Source: Gammaproteobacteria bacterium (GTDB taxonomy: Bacteria; Pseudomonadota; Gammaproteobacteria; Steroidobacterales; Steroidobacteraceae). Taken from it: 64,000 nt of DNA. The stretch lies in assembly GCA_021773365.1 (NCBI GenBank), contig JAJFKF010000017.1, positions 17,410 to 81,409 of the forward strand, in the 5' to 3' direction. The notes beneath the pieces were generated by a model that saw only the letters and a program-made list of their open reading frames with translations, was not told the origin of the DNA and searched no databases. Position numbers and translations under genes: made by a program. Positions 32,554 through 42,153 of this stretch are shown one piece after another (position 1 is the first letter of the stretch; each line of letters opens with the position of its first letter).

Positions 32554-34001
32554 TGCGCGGTTCCTTCATGTCCGCACTGCTCGGTCTGTGCCTGACTGTC
32601 TTTCCGCATGTTCACGCCTGGTCGTCCGATCCATTGCAGGAACGGCTGGCCGCCAATGCGGTGGTGGTACACGACATCGATCCGGCGGCGGCTGCGCGCG
32701 CCGAACGGGTTGACGAGCTGCGGGAGTTGGCGCTGGAGGTGCGTACACTGGACCCGATGGACGAGGCGTTCTCGGATCTACGCCCGTTGGTCCGGCTCAT
32801 CGGTGATGCCAGAGTGGTGGCGCTGGGCGAATCCAGTCACGGTGATGGCAACTGCTTCCGTGCGAAGGCCAGGCTGATCAAGTTCCTACATCAGGAGATG
32901 GGATTCGATGTCATCGCCTGGGAGGCGCCACAGCATGCCACCCGGCTGGCCGACCGACTGCTGTCGGTGGGCGTGGATGCGGCGCTCGAGGCCGCTGTGC
33001 TGCCCGGCTGGATGACCACCAACGAGGCCTTTCCCCTGGTTGAATACGTGCATGCCACACGTAACGGGGCGGATCGCACGCCGATCTCGATGGCGGGATT
33101 CGACTGCATGTATGACGAGCGCTATCTCGAGGATCTGTTTGCCTTTCTGGATGCGGTGATCGAACCCGAGGGAGACGTGGACGAGTTCCACATCGGTCGG
33201 CGGGAGCGGGAGGATATCGCGCTGCTGGTGCGTGCTTGCGCGCGTGCGCGCAGGGTAGACGGTGAGTTTGTTTATGATCTGAAGGAACACTCGTCCCGCG
33301 CGCGGCAAAGACTGTCGTTGGTGCGGACCATCGACACCATCGATGCGCGGCGTACGGCGTTCGCAGCCGTCCACGGCGAACTGGAGGTTGAATACTGGCT
33401 GCGGACACTTCGTAACGTATTGCTGCGCGAGAGGTCGGCGTTTGCAGCATTGTTGGCGAACAGCGAGGATGGATACGGAGGCTGGAACCTGGCGTCGCGG
33501 AACCTGCGCGACCGCGCGATGGGCGAGACGCTGGTATGGTTGGCAAACGAAGTGTTCCCCGACAGAAAGCTGATCGTATGGGCCGCCACCTATCACAGCG
33601 CGGTGGCGGCGGGCGAGCTGGAGGACCCGCGGTGGCCAATGCGCGGTACGGTCTCCATGGGCGACGTCGCCAGGCGGGCGCTTGGAGACAGCTACTACAG
33701 CATTGGATGCGTCGCCGGTGAAGGTGCATGGGGACTTGGGAAAGGATATGGACGGATTGAGCCGGCGGGGCCGGATACCCTGGATGGCCTGCTCATGGCG
33801 ACGGGAATGGAACACAGTTACCTGCCGCTGCGCGGGCTGCCGCCGGTGCACTGGCTACGCGAAAGACTGGTATCACGGCATCTGCGCTACGGAGACACTT
33901 CGGGCAGCTGGCCGGATCACCTCGACGGCATTTTCTTCACCCGCACGGAACGGCCCGTTAGCCGTTTGACCCGGCCCCGCTCCAGCCCGGGCTCCAACTA
34001 G
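32553..34001 (+). CDS. Secreted erythromycin-esterase-family protein, coupled to receptor E
   Basis: A 482-residue protein of the EreA/EreB-like family (PF05139), with a signal peptide about 1-22 (LGLCLTVFPHVHA) that predicts export. Family motifs are GESSHG at 92-97 (E93, H96), IAWEAP (E124), FDCMYDERYLEDLF and VWAATYHSAV (H348), which correspond to the catalytic Glu/His positions known from EreB. Resistance esterases are cytoplasmic; an exported member next to a receptor suggests hydrolysis of an imported or scavenged ester or lactone in the periplasm. The ATG shares its A with the receptor stop. The true substrate is unknown, and many family members do not act on erythromycin. Confidence 0.85.
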   Translation: MRGSFMSALLGLCLTVFPHVHAWSSDPLQERLAANAVVVHDIDPAAAARAERVDELRELALEVRTLDPMDEAFSDLRPLVRLIGDARVVALGESSHGDGNCFRAKARLIKFLHQEMGFDVIAWEAPQHATRLADRLLSVGVDAALEAAVLPGWMTTNEAFPLVEYVHATRNGADRTPISMAGFDCMYDERYLEDLFAFLDAVIEPEGDVDEFHIGRREREDIALLVRACARARRVDGEFVYDLKEHSSRARQRLSLVRTIDTIDARRTAFAAVHGELEVEYWLRTLRNVLLRERSAFAALLANSEDGYGGWNLASRNLRDRAMGETLVWLANEVFPDRKLIVWAATYHSAVAAGELEDPRWPMRGTVSMGDVARRALGDSYYSIGCVAGEGAWGLGKGYGRIEPAGPDTLDGLLMATGMEHSYLPLRGLPPVHWLRERLVSRHLRYGDTSGSWPDHLDGIFFTRTERPVSRLTRPRSSPGSN

Positions 34002-34209
34002 GTACAGCCGCCCCTCCGCGCTGCCATCAGGGCGAGGGCAGATCAGCGCTATCCCGTGAACGCAGCATGATCTTGCCGGGCCGCTACTGGCCCAGCAGCC
34101 CACACCGGACACGCAGGAACTCAGCATCGTGGGCTGCAGCAATGCCGATCCTCGCAGGCGCTTCGGCCTCCCAGGCCGGCCGCCATCAGGATGCCCCTCC
34201 CTGCAATCC

Positions 34210-34246
34210 GGGGGGATCCACATTCCCCGCCCTGCCACTCATACAC
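34210..34246 (+). promoter_or_regulatory. Predicted promoter of fecI-F
   Basis: GGGGGGATCCA (34210-34220), 16 bases, ACTCATACAC (34237-34246); the ATG is 36 bases downstream. The same boxes at 15-base spacing precede receptor F. The remaining bases 34002-34209 show nothing I can identify. Confidence 0.6.
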
Positions 34247-34282
34247 CAGGAGACACTCTATATAGTGCCCCTGTAGCAGCAC

Positions 34283-34804
34283 ATGAAAGACAGCACGCCC
34301 GACCGTCAGGCCCTGGTCGCCGAGCTCGCCGCCCGGCACGGGCAGACGTTGCGCCGCTACCTGTCCGACCGCATCCGCAACCGTGCCGATGTGCCTGATC
34401 TGGCCCAGGAGGTGTACCTGCGCCTGCTGCGCGTGCAGGACCACGGACACATCCGTAGCGCCGAGGCCTACCTGTTCACCGTGGCCACCAACCTGGTCTA
34501 TGAGCACACCGTTCGCCAGTCGGCCCGACCGACGGTAGTGACCTTTGATGATGCGGCCTCGGAGCTGTACGCCGCCGATGAGGCTGATCCGGCCGAGCGA
34601 GCCGTGGTCGGGCAGCGCTTCGAGGCGCTGGAACGGGTGATCGGCCGGCTTACGCCGAAGACGCGCACCGTGTTGCTGCTGCACCGGCGCGAGGGCATGA
34701 CGCTGGAAGAAATCGCCCGGCGGCTGGGCATTTCGCGCAACGTGGTGAAGAAACACATCGCCAAGGCATTGTTGTACTGCCGGAAGAACCTGAGGAAGGA
34801 GTAG
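34283..34804 (+). CDS. FecI-type ECF sigma factor, system F
   Basis: A 173-residue sigma factor. Region 2 lies at about 18-82 (LRRYLSDRIRNRADVPDLAQ, EVYLRLLRV, AYLFTVATNLVYEH) and region 4 at about 118-170 (IGRLTPKTRTVLLLHRREGM, EEIARRLGISRNVVKKHI). ATG at 34283 is the only good start; fecR-F follows 7 bases after the stop rather than overlapping. First gene of a plus-strand unit fecI-fecR-receptor-receptor. Confidence 0.93.
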   Translation: MKDSTPDRQALVAELAARHGQTLRRYLSDRIRNRADVPDLAQEVYLRLLRVQDHGHIRSAEAYLFTVATNLVYEHTVRQSARPTVVTFDDAASELYAADEADPAERAVVGQRFEALERVIGRLTPKTRTVLLLHRREGMTLEEIARRLGISRNVVKKHIAKALLYCRKNLRKE

Positions 34805-34811
34805 GCGGGGC

Positions 34812-35840
34812 ATGAACCAGCAAATTCAAGAGGAAGCCTGCGACTGGTTTGTCCGCATGCGCGATGCGCAGGGCGGTACCGGTGGCGCTGCTGACGCGGC
34901 CGCTCAGAGCGCCCTGCTGTCCTGGCTGCGGCGCTCGCCTGACCATGTTGCGGCCTATCTGGACGTTGCGGCAATCTGGCGGGAAGCGGCGCACGTCGAC
35001 GTCGATGCCCATCTCGATATGGCCACCCGCCTGGCGGCGGCGCGCAACGATGACGACATTACGGAACTGCGGCCACTGGCATCGCATCTGGTGTCGGCGC
35101 GCTCCACCGGCAGGGCCTATGGGCGCCTGGCTATCGCGGCCACCGTGTTACTGGCGCTGGGCGCTGCCTGGTTTCTGGTGCCGGCGCAGTGGACGGCTCC
35201 CCGCTATGCCACGCAGCTCGGGGAGCTGCGTTCCATCAAGCTCGACGATGGATCCACCATCGAGCTCAACTCCAGTTCGCGGATCAGGGTGGCGTACACG
35301 GAGCGCGAGCGCAGGATTGAATTGCTGGAGGGACAGGCGTTGTTCCGGGCGGCGAAGGATCCCGGCCGACCCTTCATTGTCGATGCCGGCGCCTCGGTGC
35401 GGGCGGTGGGCACGGTGTTTGATGTGTACCGCCGCAGCAAGGATGCGGTGGTGACCGTGGTGGAGGGTTCGGTGGCCATCCTGCCGCCCGATGCCGCCGG
35501 TGGCGGGGAGGGCGCGACGCTGCTGACCGCCGGCAAGCAGGCCATTGTTGAACGCAGCGCGCCCATTCAGCCGAAGCCCGTCAATGTCTCGGCGGCGACG
35601 GCCTGGACGCAGCGGCAACTCATGTTCGAGTTCACGCCGCTGGCGGAGGTTGTCGGGGAGTTCAATCGCTACAACGCCCGCAAGCTGCAGGTCGAAGGTG
35701 AGGCGCTGCGTGCGTTCAAAGTCAGCGCCATCTTTGTTTCCACCGATCCGGCTGTGCTGGTGAAGTTCCTGCGTGAGCTGCCGGCGGTCGAGGTGGTCGA
35801 GACGGACGCATCAATTCTGATCCGCTCCGGGAATGACTGA
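34812..35840 (+). CDS. FecR-type anti-sigma factor, system F
   Basis: A 342-residue inner-membrane protein. DUF4880 at about 6-60 (ACDWFVRMRDAQGG, LLSWLRRSPDHVAAYLDVA), transmembrane segment about 106-123, FecR domain about 133-230 (IKLDDGSTIELNSSSRIRV, LLEGQALFRAAKD, GTVFDVYRRS) and DUF4974 from about 275 (LAEVVGEFNRYN, VSAIFVSTDPAVLVKFL). The preceding GGCGGGG lies just before ATG 34812. It should relay signals from the STN domain of receptor F. Confidence 0.93.
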   Translation: MNQQIQEEACDWFVRMRDAQGGTGGAADAAAQSALLSWLRRSPDHVAAYLDVAAIWREAAHVDVDAHLDMATRLAAARNDDDITELRPLASHLVSARSTGRAYGRLAIAATVLLALGAAWFLVPAQWTAPRYATQLGELRSIKLDDGSTIELNSSSRIRVAYTERERRIELLEGQALFRAAKDPGRPFIVDAGASVRAVGTVFDVYRRSKDAVVTVVEGSVAILPPDAAGGGEGATLLTAGKQAIVERSAPIQPKPVNVSAATAWTQRQLMFEFTPLAEVVGEFNRYNARKLQVEGEALRAFKVSAIFVSTDPAVLVKFLRELPAVEVVETDASILIRSGND

Positions 35841-35846
35841 GGCGTT

Positions 35847-35882
35847 GGGGGGATCCATTATTTTGTGCGGCGACTCATACAC
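35847..35882 (+). promoter_or_regulatory. Predicted promoter of receptor F
   Basis: GGGGGGATCCA (35847-35857), 15 bases, ACTCATACAC (35873-35882); the receptor ATG is 30 bases downstream. Twenty-one box bases are identical to the fecI-F promoter while the spacer is unrelated and one base shorter. Confidence 0.6.
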
Positions 35883-35912
35883 GGCATAACCATGACCCGC
35901 GAGGGGATTCTT

Positions 35913-38900
35913 ATGCGCACCGCCATCGTTACTGCCGCTCTTTGTGTCCTTGTAGCGGCCTCCAGTTTCGCCAATGCCCAGGAGGCGGTCCGCCGCAACA
36001 CCGTGATTCCGGCGCAGGAGCTGGCGACGGCGCTGCAATCTCTGGTCAAGGCGCGCAAGTTCCAGATCGTGTATTCCTCCGAACTGCTGGCGAATCGCCG
36101 CAGTCGCGGCGCCAGTGGCGAGCTGACCATGGACGAGGCGCTGCGGCAGCTGCTCAGCGGCACCGGGCTGACATTCCGCTATCTCGACGATGCGACGGTG
36201 ACGATTGTGCCGGCGTCCGAGAGTGCGGCCACCAACGCAGATTCCGCCGGAAGCGGAATGCCTGACGCCGCCGGACGGGTGCACACCTCCGCATTCAGGC
36301 TGGCGCGCGCGGCAGCGCAGATCACTGAACAGGCAGAAGAGGTTGCAAAGTCCGCTGACAGCAGGACGCGGGTTGCTGATGAGCGCTCTGACAAGGGCAT
36401 TCCCGAGATCCTGGTCAAAGGTGCCCGCACCTCCAACACCGACATCCGCCGCACCGAGGACGATGTGCAGCCCTACGTGGTGTTTGACGCAGAGGAAATC
36501 AGCAGGTCCATGGTGCCGGACCTGGAGACATTCCTGAAAACCCGCCTGCCGATGAATCAGGTGCGCACGGTTCAAGCCCAGGATCAGGATTCCCTGCGCG
36601 GCAATCAGAGCACCATCAATCTCAGGGGCCTGGGCGCCGAGGAGACATTGGTCCTGGTTGACGGGCGACGCATGCCGGCGGTGGGCGGTGCGCAGGGTGA
36701 GTACTACTACCAGCCGGATATCAACGGTATCCCGCTGTCGGCCGTGGAGCGCATCGAGATTCTGCCGTCCACGGCGGGGGGTATCTACGGTGGCGGGGCC
36801 ACCGGCGGCGTGGTCAACATCATCCTCAAGCGCAACTATTCCGACCTTGAAGTCAGTGCCCGCTACGACGGCACTTTCGCCGGAGGCGGTGCCGAGCGCC
36901 GCGTGGATATGACTGCGGGGTTCACCCTGGAGGGCGGGCGCACCAGCGTGATGCTCGTGGCGAGCCACCGCGACGCCAATCCGCTGTACGTTGGAGACCG
37001 GGACTTTGCCGTCCGCTCGCGCAGGCTGCAGGAACACAATGATCCGGACGGGTTTTTGCTGGCCAACAGGCCGCTGCGCGGCTACACCACTAATATCAAG
37101 AGTGTCAGTGGTCGCGATCTGGTGCTGCTCGAAGGCATGCGTTCGCTGGATTCACCCATCGCTCATGTGCCAGTGGGCTATTCTGGTACGGAGAACGACC
37201 GCGGAGCAATTTTCTCCAGCACCGCCGGCCGCTACAACCTCGATCTGGCCGACGACATCGCCGGCAGGGGGTTCTCGCTGACCAGCGCGCCGACGGTGCG
37301 TTCGGCGGTGCTCAGTCTGCGGCGCGACTTCGGCCGCCGGGTTGAAGCTTTTCTGGATGCGTCTCGCTACGACACCCGCTCGCTGCGGTCGGGCGGCTAC
37401 ACCGCAGCCAACTCCACGATATTCAGGTTGCCTGCCGGGCAGAATAATCCTTTCACCGAGCCGGTGTATCTGAATGTGCCGGTACCCGGCTACGATGCCG
37501 ACCGGCTCCAGACCCGTTCCCGGTCCGTGACCGAGCAGCTCAGTGGCGGGCTCATCGTACGTTTGCCGCGCCAATGGATGGTGCAGGGTGAGTATGCCTG
37601 GGGTCGTTCGACTTTCTCCTACGGAGAGCCGCGCACCTTCCTTTCGCCGGATGGCATGGCCGCCTTTATTGACGGCCGACTCGACCCGTTTCGCGACGTC
37701 AACGACTATCCGTTGGACCTGTCCACCTATTACCCGGATGATCCTGGTGAGCCGGTAATGAGTACGGCGCGCACGCCCACTGTGCATGAAGACGCCACCT
37801 TGCGGGTGGCCGGTCCGCTGCTGCGCGCGCCGGGCGGGCCGCTGAGACTGGCGGCGTTGATGGAGCGGCGCGAACAAAGTTCAGATGACTCCGTGCTGGC
37901 CTTCTACTCTCCCGGTTTGGTCGAGCCCACGTACTACTATTTCGCCGCCAGGCTGGAGAGCACAGTCAGCGCGTATTCGGAACTGACCGTGCCTCTGGTT
38001 TCTGCGGTCAACGCGCACGCGGGTCTGCGCGGCCTTGACCTGCAGGCATCCTATCGCTATGACCGGACCAGGACGCATACGCTGCCGTCAGACTCCCGGC
38101 TTGTAGTTGTGCCCTCTCGCGAGGGCCCATTTCCGGAAATCTCTTCGGAAACCACCACGGTTTCCGGGAATCAGTACACGTTCGGATTTCGCTATTTGCC
38201 CGCCGGGAACCTGGCGCTGCGTATGAGTTATGGCGTGGGCATCCTGCCGCCTTCCGCATGGCAGGCCTCGCCCTCGGATCTGCAGCCGTTTATTCTGAAT
38301 TACTTTGGTTTGACAGATCCCAAGCGCGATGGGGAGCTCATTACCGATGCAACCGTGCAGGACCTGACGACCTTTGGCAGCGTGCTGCTGCGACCAGAGC
38401 ACTCGCGCAGCTGGTCCGCGGGGATAGTATTGACGCCGGATATGCTGCCGGGCTTCAGGCTGTCGGTCGACTATACGCGTATTGAAAAAACCGATGAGAT
38501 CACCCTGCTGGACAATCAGACTATTGTCGATCTGGAAGACGAGTTTCCAGGTCGCGTGCTGCGTCATCCGTTGACGCCGGAGGACGAGGTAGCGGGATTT
38601 ACGGTTGGCGTCATCCGGGCGTTGAGCTTCGGCAACGTCAACCTTGCCAACAGCCTGACCGAGGCCTTCGATGTTCAGGCCGACTATGGCTGGAGCACGC
38701 GCTTCGGAGATTTCGCGGCCAATGTGATTGCTACCGTCCAGCCGCGCTACCGTCAGCAGGCGACGCTCGACAGCGAGACGCTGGACACGGTCGGGTACAG
38801 CGACGGTCCGCTGAAATGGCGGATCAACGCGGGCGTACAGTGGGCTCGTGGGCCGTTGAGCCTGGGCTGGAACATGCAGTACTACGATGCATCACGGATC

Positions 38901-39212
38901 TATTCCACCACCTCTTTCGAATCCACCCGTACACGGGCGGTCAACGGCCAGGGCTCGGCATGGATACCCACGCAGAGCTATCACGATGTGTTCGGGCGGT
39001 ATCGCTTCGGTGACTCGACGGGTTTTGCAGGTGGTTTGCTGGAGAACACCGAGCTGCTGATCTCCGTGCAGAATGTCTTCAACGACAGTCCGCCCATTCT
39101 GGCCAATGGTATTTCCTCCATCTTCAACGGCTACAGTACCGACGGCGATCCGCGCCTGCGGCGCTACTCGATCTCGTTCACCAAGCGATTCGGTCTGAAG
39201 TCGGGCCGGTAG
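35913..39212 (+). CDS. TonB-dependent receptor with STN signalling domain, system F (first receptor)
   Basis: A 1099-residue outer-membrane receptor. Signal peptide about 1-24 (ALCVLVAASSFANAQ), STN about 30-98 (ELATALQSLVKARKFQIVYS, LRQLLSGTGLTFRYLDDATV), TonB box EILVKGAR near 165-172, plug with LVDGRRMPA and GGIYGGGATGGVVNII, barrel to KRFGLKSGR. ATG at 35913 has GAGGGG at 6 bases and starts a proper signal peptide; ATG 35892 and GTG 35865 are upstream alternatives, the last lying inside the promoter boxes. A second receptor starts 24 bases after the stop. Confidence 0.95.
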   Translation: MRTAIVTAALCVLVAASSFANAQEAVRRNTVIPAQELATALQSLVKARKFQIVYSSELLANRRSRGASGELTMDEALRQLLSGTGLTFRYLDDATVTIVPASESAATNADSAGSGMPDAAGRVHTSAFRLARAAAQITEQAEEVAKSADSRTRVADERSDKGIPEILVKGARTSNTDIRRTEDDVQPYVVFDAEEISRSMVPDLETFLKTRLPMNQVRTVQAQDQDSLRGNQSTINLRGLGAEETLVLVDGRRMPAVGGAQGEYYYQPDINGIPLSAVERIEILPSTAGGIYGGGATGGVVNIILKRNYSDLEVSARYDGTFAGGGAERRVDMTAGFTLEGGRTSVMLVASHRDANPLYVGDRDFAVRSRRLQEHNDPDGFLLANRPLRGYTTNIKSVSGRDLVLLEGMRSLDSPIAHVPVGYSGTENDRGAIFSSTAGRYNLDLADDIAGRGFSLTSAPTVRSAVLSLRRDFGRRVEAFLDASRYDTRSLRSGGYTAANSTIFRLPAGQNNPFTEPVYLNVPVPGYDADRLQTRSRSVTEQLSGGLIVRLPRQWMVQGEYAWGRSTFSYGEPRTFLSPDGMAAFIDGRLDPFRDVNDYPLDLSTYYPDDPGEPVMSTARTPTVHEDATLRVAGPLLRAPGGPLRLAALMERREQSSDDSVLAFYSPGLVEPTYYYFAARLESTVSAYSELTVPLVSAVNAHAGLRGLDLQASYRYDRTRTHTLPSDSRLVVVPSREGPFPEISSETTTVSGNQYTFGFRYLPAGNLALRMSYGVGILPPSAWQASPSDLQPFILNYFGLTDPKRDGELITDATVQDLTTFGSVLLRPEHSRSWSAGIVLTPDMLPGFRLSVDYTRIEKTDEITLLDNQTIVDLEDEFPGRVLRHPLTPEDEVAGFTVGVIRALSFGNVNLANSLTEAFDVQADYGWSTRFGDFAANVIATVQPRYRQQATLDSETLDTVGYSDGPLKWRINAGVQWARGPLSLGWNMQYYDASRIYSTTSFESTRTRAVNGQGSAWIPTQSYHDVFGRYRFGDSTGFAGGLLENTELLISVQNVFNDSPPILANGISSIFNGYSTDGDPRLRRYSISFTKRFGLKSGR

Positions 39213-39236
39213 CAAGCCGTGTATCGGGGGAGCGTC

Positions 39237-42143
39237 ATGAGTATCCATTCCGTCGTCCGTCGCGCTGTGGCTGGGCTGCTGCTTGCATTGTGTGCTGTCG
39301 GGGTCCAGGCGGCCGAGTCGTCAAGTTCCGGCGTGGATGAGAACCCGAAGGGCACGCCGGAAATGCTTGTCAAAGGCGCGCGCAGTTCCAATACCGACAT
39401 TCGTCGCACCGAAGACGACGTACAGCCCTATGTGGTGTTCGATACCGAGGACATCGAGCTTTCGATGGCGCCGGACCTGCAGACCTTTCTCAAGACGCGC
39501 CTGCCGATGAATCAGGTGACCACCAGCGAATCGCAGAACCTGAGCGGGATACGCAGCACCAGCACCGTCGACCTGCGCGGACTGGGCGAGGATCAGACGC
39601 TGATCCTGGTAAACGGCCGGCGCATGCCCGGGATCAGCAGTGGCAGCGACTTCAGCCAACCGGATATCAACGGCATCCCGCTGTCGGCCGTCGAGCGCAT
39701 TGAGGTATTGCCGTCCACCGCCGGCGGAATCTATGGTGGCGGGGCGACCGGCGGTGTGCTCAATATCATTCTCAAGCGCGACTATTCGGATATGGAACTG
39801 ACCGTGCGCTACGACGGCACTTTCGCCGGCGGCGGCGCTCAGCGGCGCGTGGATGCTGTTGGCGGGTTCGCCCTGGAGGAGGGGCGCTCCACCGTGATGC
39901 TCATGGCCAGCTACCAGGATGCCAATCCGCTGTACGTGGGTGACCGTGATTTCGCCGCTCGTGCCCGTGCACTGCAGGATGACAACGACCGTGGCGCGTT
40001 CACCGCACAGGACGATCCGATACACGGCTATACCACCAACATCAGGAGCGTCAGCGGCAATGAGCTGATATTGCGCGAAGGCATGCGCTCACTGGGCTGG
40101 GCCACCGCGCATGTACCCCTGGGCTACGCGGGTCCGTCCCTGGATGGGGGCGCGGTGTTCGCCGGTACCGCCGGACGCTACAACGTCGATCTGGCCGATG
40201 ATCTGATCGGTAATCGGCTTTCCTTGATCGCGGCGCCCACCGTGCGTTCACTGGCCGTCAACATCAGACGCGAGTTCACCGAACGGCTGGAGCTGTTCGT
40301 TGACGCCTCTCGCTATGACAATCGCTCACTGCGGCTGGGCAGCGGGCCCAACGCCGATACGCTGATTACCCTGCCCGAGGGACCGAACAATCCATTCACC
40401 GAGGCGGTGCAGCTGTCGATACCGTTCCCGAACTACGATGTGACGCGCCTGCCCACCCGCTCGGAGTCGCGCACCGAACAGATCAGTGGCGGTTTCATTG
40501 TCCGCCTGCCGCGCGCATGGACACTGCACGGCGAGTACAGCTGGAGCGAGTCAACCTTCGCCTACAGCCACCCGACCGCGCTGCTGACCGCAGATGGAAG
40601 GGCGTCGCTGACCGATGGCCGGCTCGATCCGTTGAGCGACGTCAATGCCTATCCGCTGGAACTATCGGCGTACTACCCCCAGGCGGCATGGGAGCGGGCA
40701 ATCGTCGAGTCGGAGTATCCGACGCAACTGCAAAACACGACACTGCGCGTGGCCGGCCCGTTGCTGCAGCTTCCCGGCGGCGCGCTGCGGCTGGCGGCCG
40801 TGCTGGAGAATCGCGAGCAATATACCGGTGACCAGGTGCAGACCGGCTATGGCGCGGGAAGCACTGAACCGACTTATACCTACCATGCCGAGATCGGTGC
40901 GGCCACTGAGAGCGTGTATACCGAGCTGACCGCGCCACTGGTGTCAGCGGACAACGGCCGGGCTGGACTGCGTGAACTGGATCTGCAGGCTTCGTATCGT
41001 CGTGATGAGATAAAGACCCGCACCCGGCCCCTTGGTGAGGGCACCTTGATCGTGCCATCCGCCGACGGGCCGTTCCCGGATGTGCCCTTTCAGACAAACA
41101 AGGTGACTGGCAATCAGTACACGCTTGGGTTTCGCTACGTTCCGGCAACGGATGTCACACTGCGTCTCAGCTATGGTGAAGGCATACTGCCACCCAGGCC
41201 AATACAGCTCTCGGAGGTTTCGTATCCGGCATTTTTCGTGAGCTTTCTCGGGTTGACCGATCCCAAGCGTGGTGGAACATTTGTCAGCGGCGCGACCGTG
41301 GAGAGCTTCACATTGCTCGGCAGCTTGCAGCTTCTCCCGGAGCAATCACAAAGCTGGTCCGGCGGGATCATCCTCACGCCGCAGAGTGTGCCGGGTCTGC
41401 GGTTGTCCGTCGACTACACGCGTATCGACAAGACGGATGAAGTCACCGCTCTCGCAAACCAGAGCTACCTGGATCTGGAAGACAGCTTTCCGGGCTATGT
41501 AGTGCGCAATCCGCTGACACCGCAGGATGAGGCGCTGGGCTATACCGGCGGTACGATCCGTGAGCTCAACACCGGCAACGTCAACATCGCACACAGTCTG
41601 GTGGAGGCCTACGATTTCCAGGTCGACTATGCCTGGGATACGCGCCTCGGTGAATTCGCGGCCCATGCCATTGCAACGTGTCAGACCTCGCTTCGGCAGC
41701 AGGCCACGCCCGGTGCGCAGGAGTTTGACAAGGTCGGCTACGGCGATGGTCCCTTGAAGTGGCGTCTCAATGCCGGTTTGCGCTGGAATCTCGGCGCTCT
41801 GAGCGTCGGCTGGAATATGCAGTACTACGACGCCAGCCGGGTCTATGCATCGACGGCCTCGGCATCGAGCCGTGCCGCCAGTATCCTTGGTCAGGGGGCT
41901 GAGACGATTCCCACGCAGAGCTACCACGACGTATTCGCGCGCTATCGCTTCGGGGCGCTTTCCGGGTTCGGGCGCGGACTGCTGGACAATGCCGAGCTGC
42001 TGATTTCAGTCCAGAATGTCCTCGATGACAGTCCGCCGATTATCGCCAGCGCCAGTTCGTATTTCTTTGGCGGCTACAGCCCGCTTGGGGACGCGCGCCT
42101 GCGGCGCTATTCGATCGCCTTTACCACGCGCTTCGGTCTCTGA
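39237..42143 (+). CDS. TonB-dependent receptor lacking the STN domain, system F (second receptor)
   Basis: A 969-residue outer-membrane receptor. The signal peptide (about 1-25, VAGLLLALCAVGVQAAE) is followed after only about 16 residues by the TonB box EMLVKGAR (near 42-49), plug (LVNGRRMPG, GGIYGGGATGGVLNII) and barrel ending FTTRFGL. The STN domain of about 70 residues and its linker, present in the receptor just upstream, are absent. It can transport but should not signal to FecR-F. ATG at 39237 has GGGGGAG at 4-5 bases; the upstream GTG at 39219 is not needed. Probably cotranscribed with the first receptor. The barrel is closest to the F and D group. Confidence 0.94.
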   Translation: MSIHSVVRRAVAGLLLALCAVGVQAAESSSSGVDENPKGTPEMLVKGARSSNTDIRRTEDDVQPYVVFDTEDIELSMAPDLQTFLKTRLPMNQVTTSESQNLSGIRSTSTVDLRGLGEDQTLILVNGRRMPGISSGSDFSQPDINGIPLSAVERIEVLPSTAGGIYGGGATGGVLNIILKRDYSDMELTVRYDGTFAGGGAQRRVDAVGGFALEEGRSTVMLMASYQDANPLYVGDRDFAARARALQDDNDRGAFTAQDDPIHGYTTNIRSVSGNELILREGMRSLGWATAHVPLGYAGPSLDGGAVFAGTAGRYNVDLADDLIGNRLSLIAAPTVRSLAVNIRREFTERLELFVDASRYDNRSLRLGSGPNADTLITLPEGPNNPFTEAVQLSIPFPNYDVTRLPTRSESRTEQISGGFIVRLPRAWTLHGEYSWSESTFAYSHPTALLTADGRASLTDGRLDPLSDVNAYPLELSAYYPQAAWERAIVESEYPTQLQNTTLRVAGPLLQLPGGALRLAAVLENREQYTGDQVQTGYGAGSTEPTYTYHAEIGAATESVYTELTAPLVSADNGRAGLRELDLQASYRRDEIKTRTRPLGEGTLIVPSADGPFPDVPFQTNKVTGNQYTLGFRYVPATDVTLRLSYGEGILPPRPIQLSEVSYPAFFVSFLGLTDPKRGGTFVSGATVESFTLLGSLQLLPEQSQSWSGGIILTPQSVPGLRLSVDYTRIDKTDEVTALANQSYLDLEDSFPGYVVRNPLTPQDEALGYTGGTIRELNTGNVNIAHSLVEAYDFQVDYAWDTRLGEFAAHAIATCQTSLRQQATPGAQEFDKVGYGDGPLKWRLNAGLRWNLGALSVGWNMQYYDASRVYASTASASSRAASILGQGAETIPTQSYHDVFARYRFGALSGFGRGLLDNAELLISVQNVLDDSPPIIASASSYFFGGYSPLGDARLRRYSIAFTTRFGL

Positions 42144-42153
42144 AGCCGCTGCG

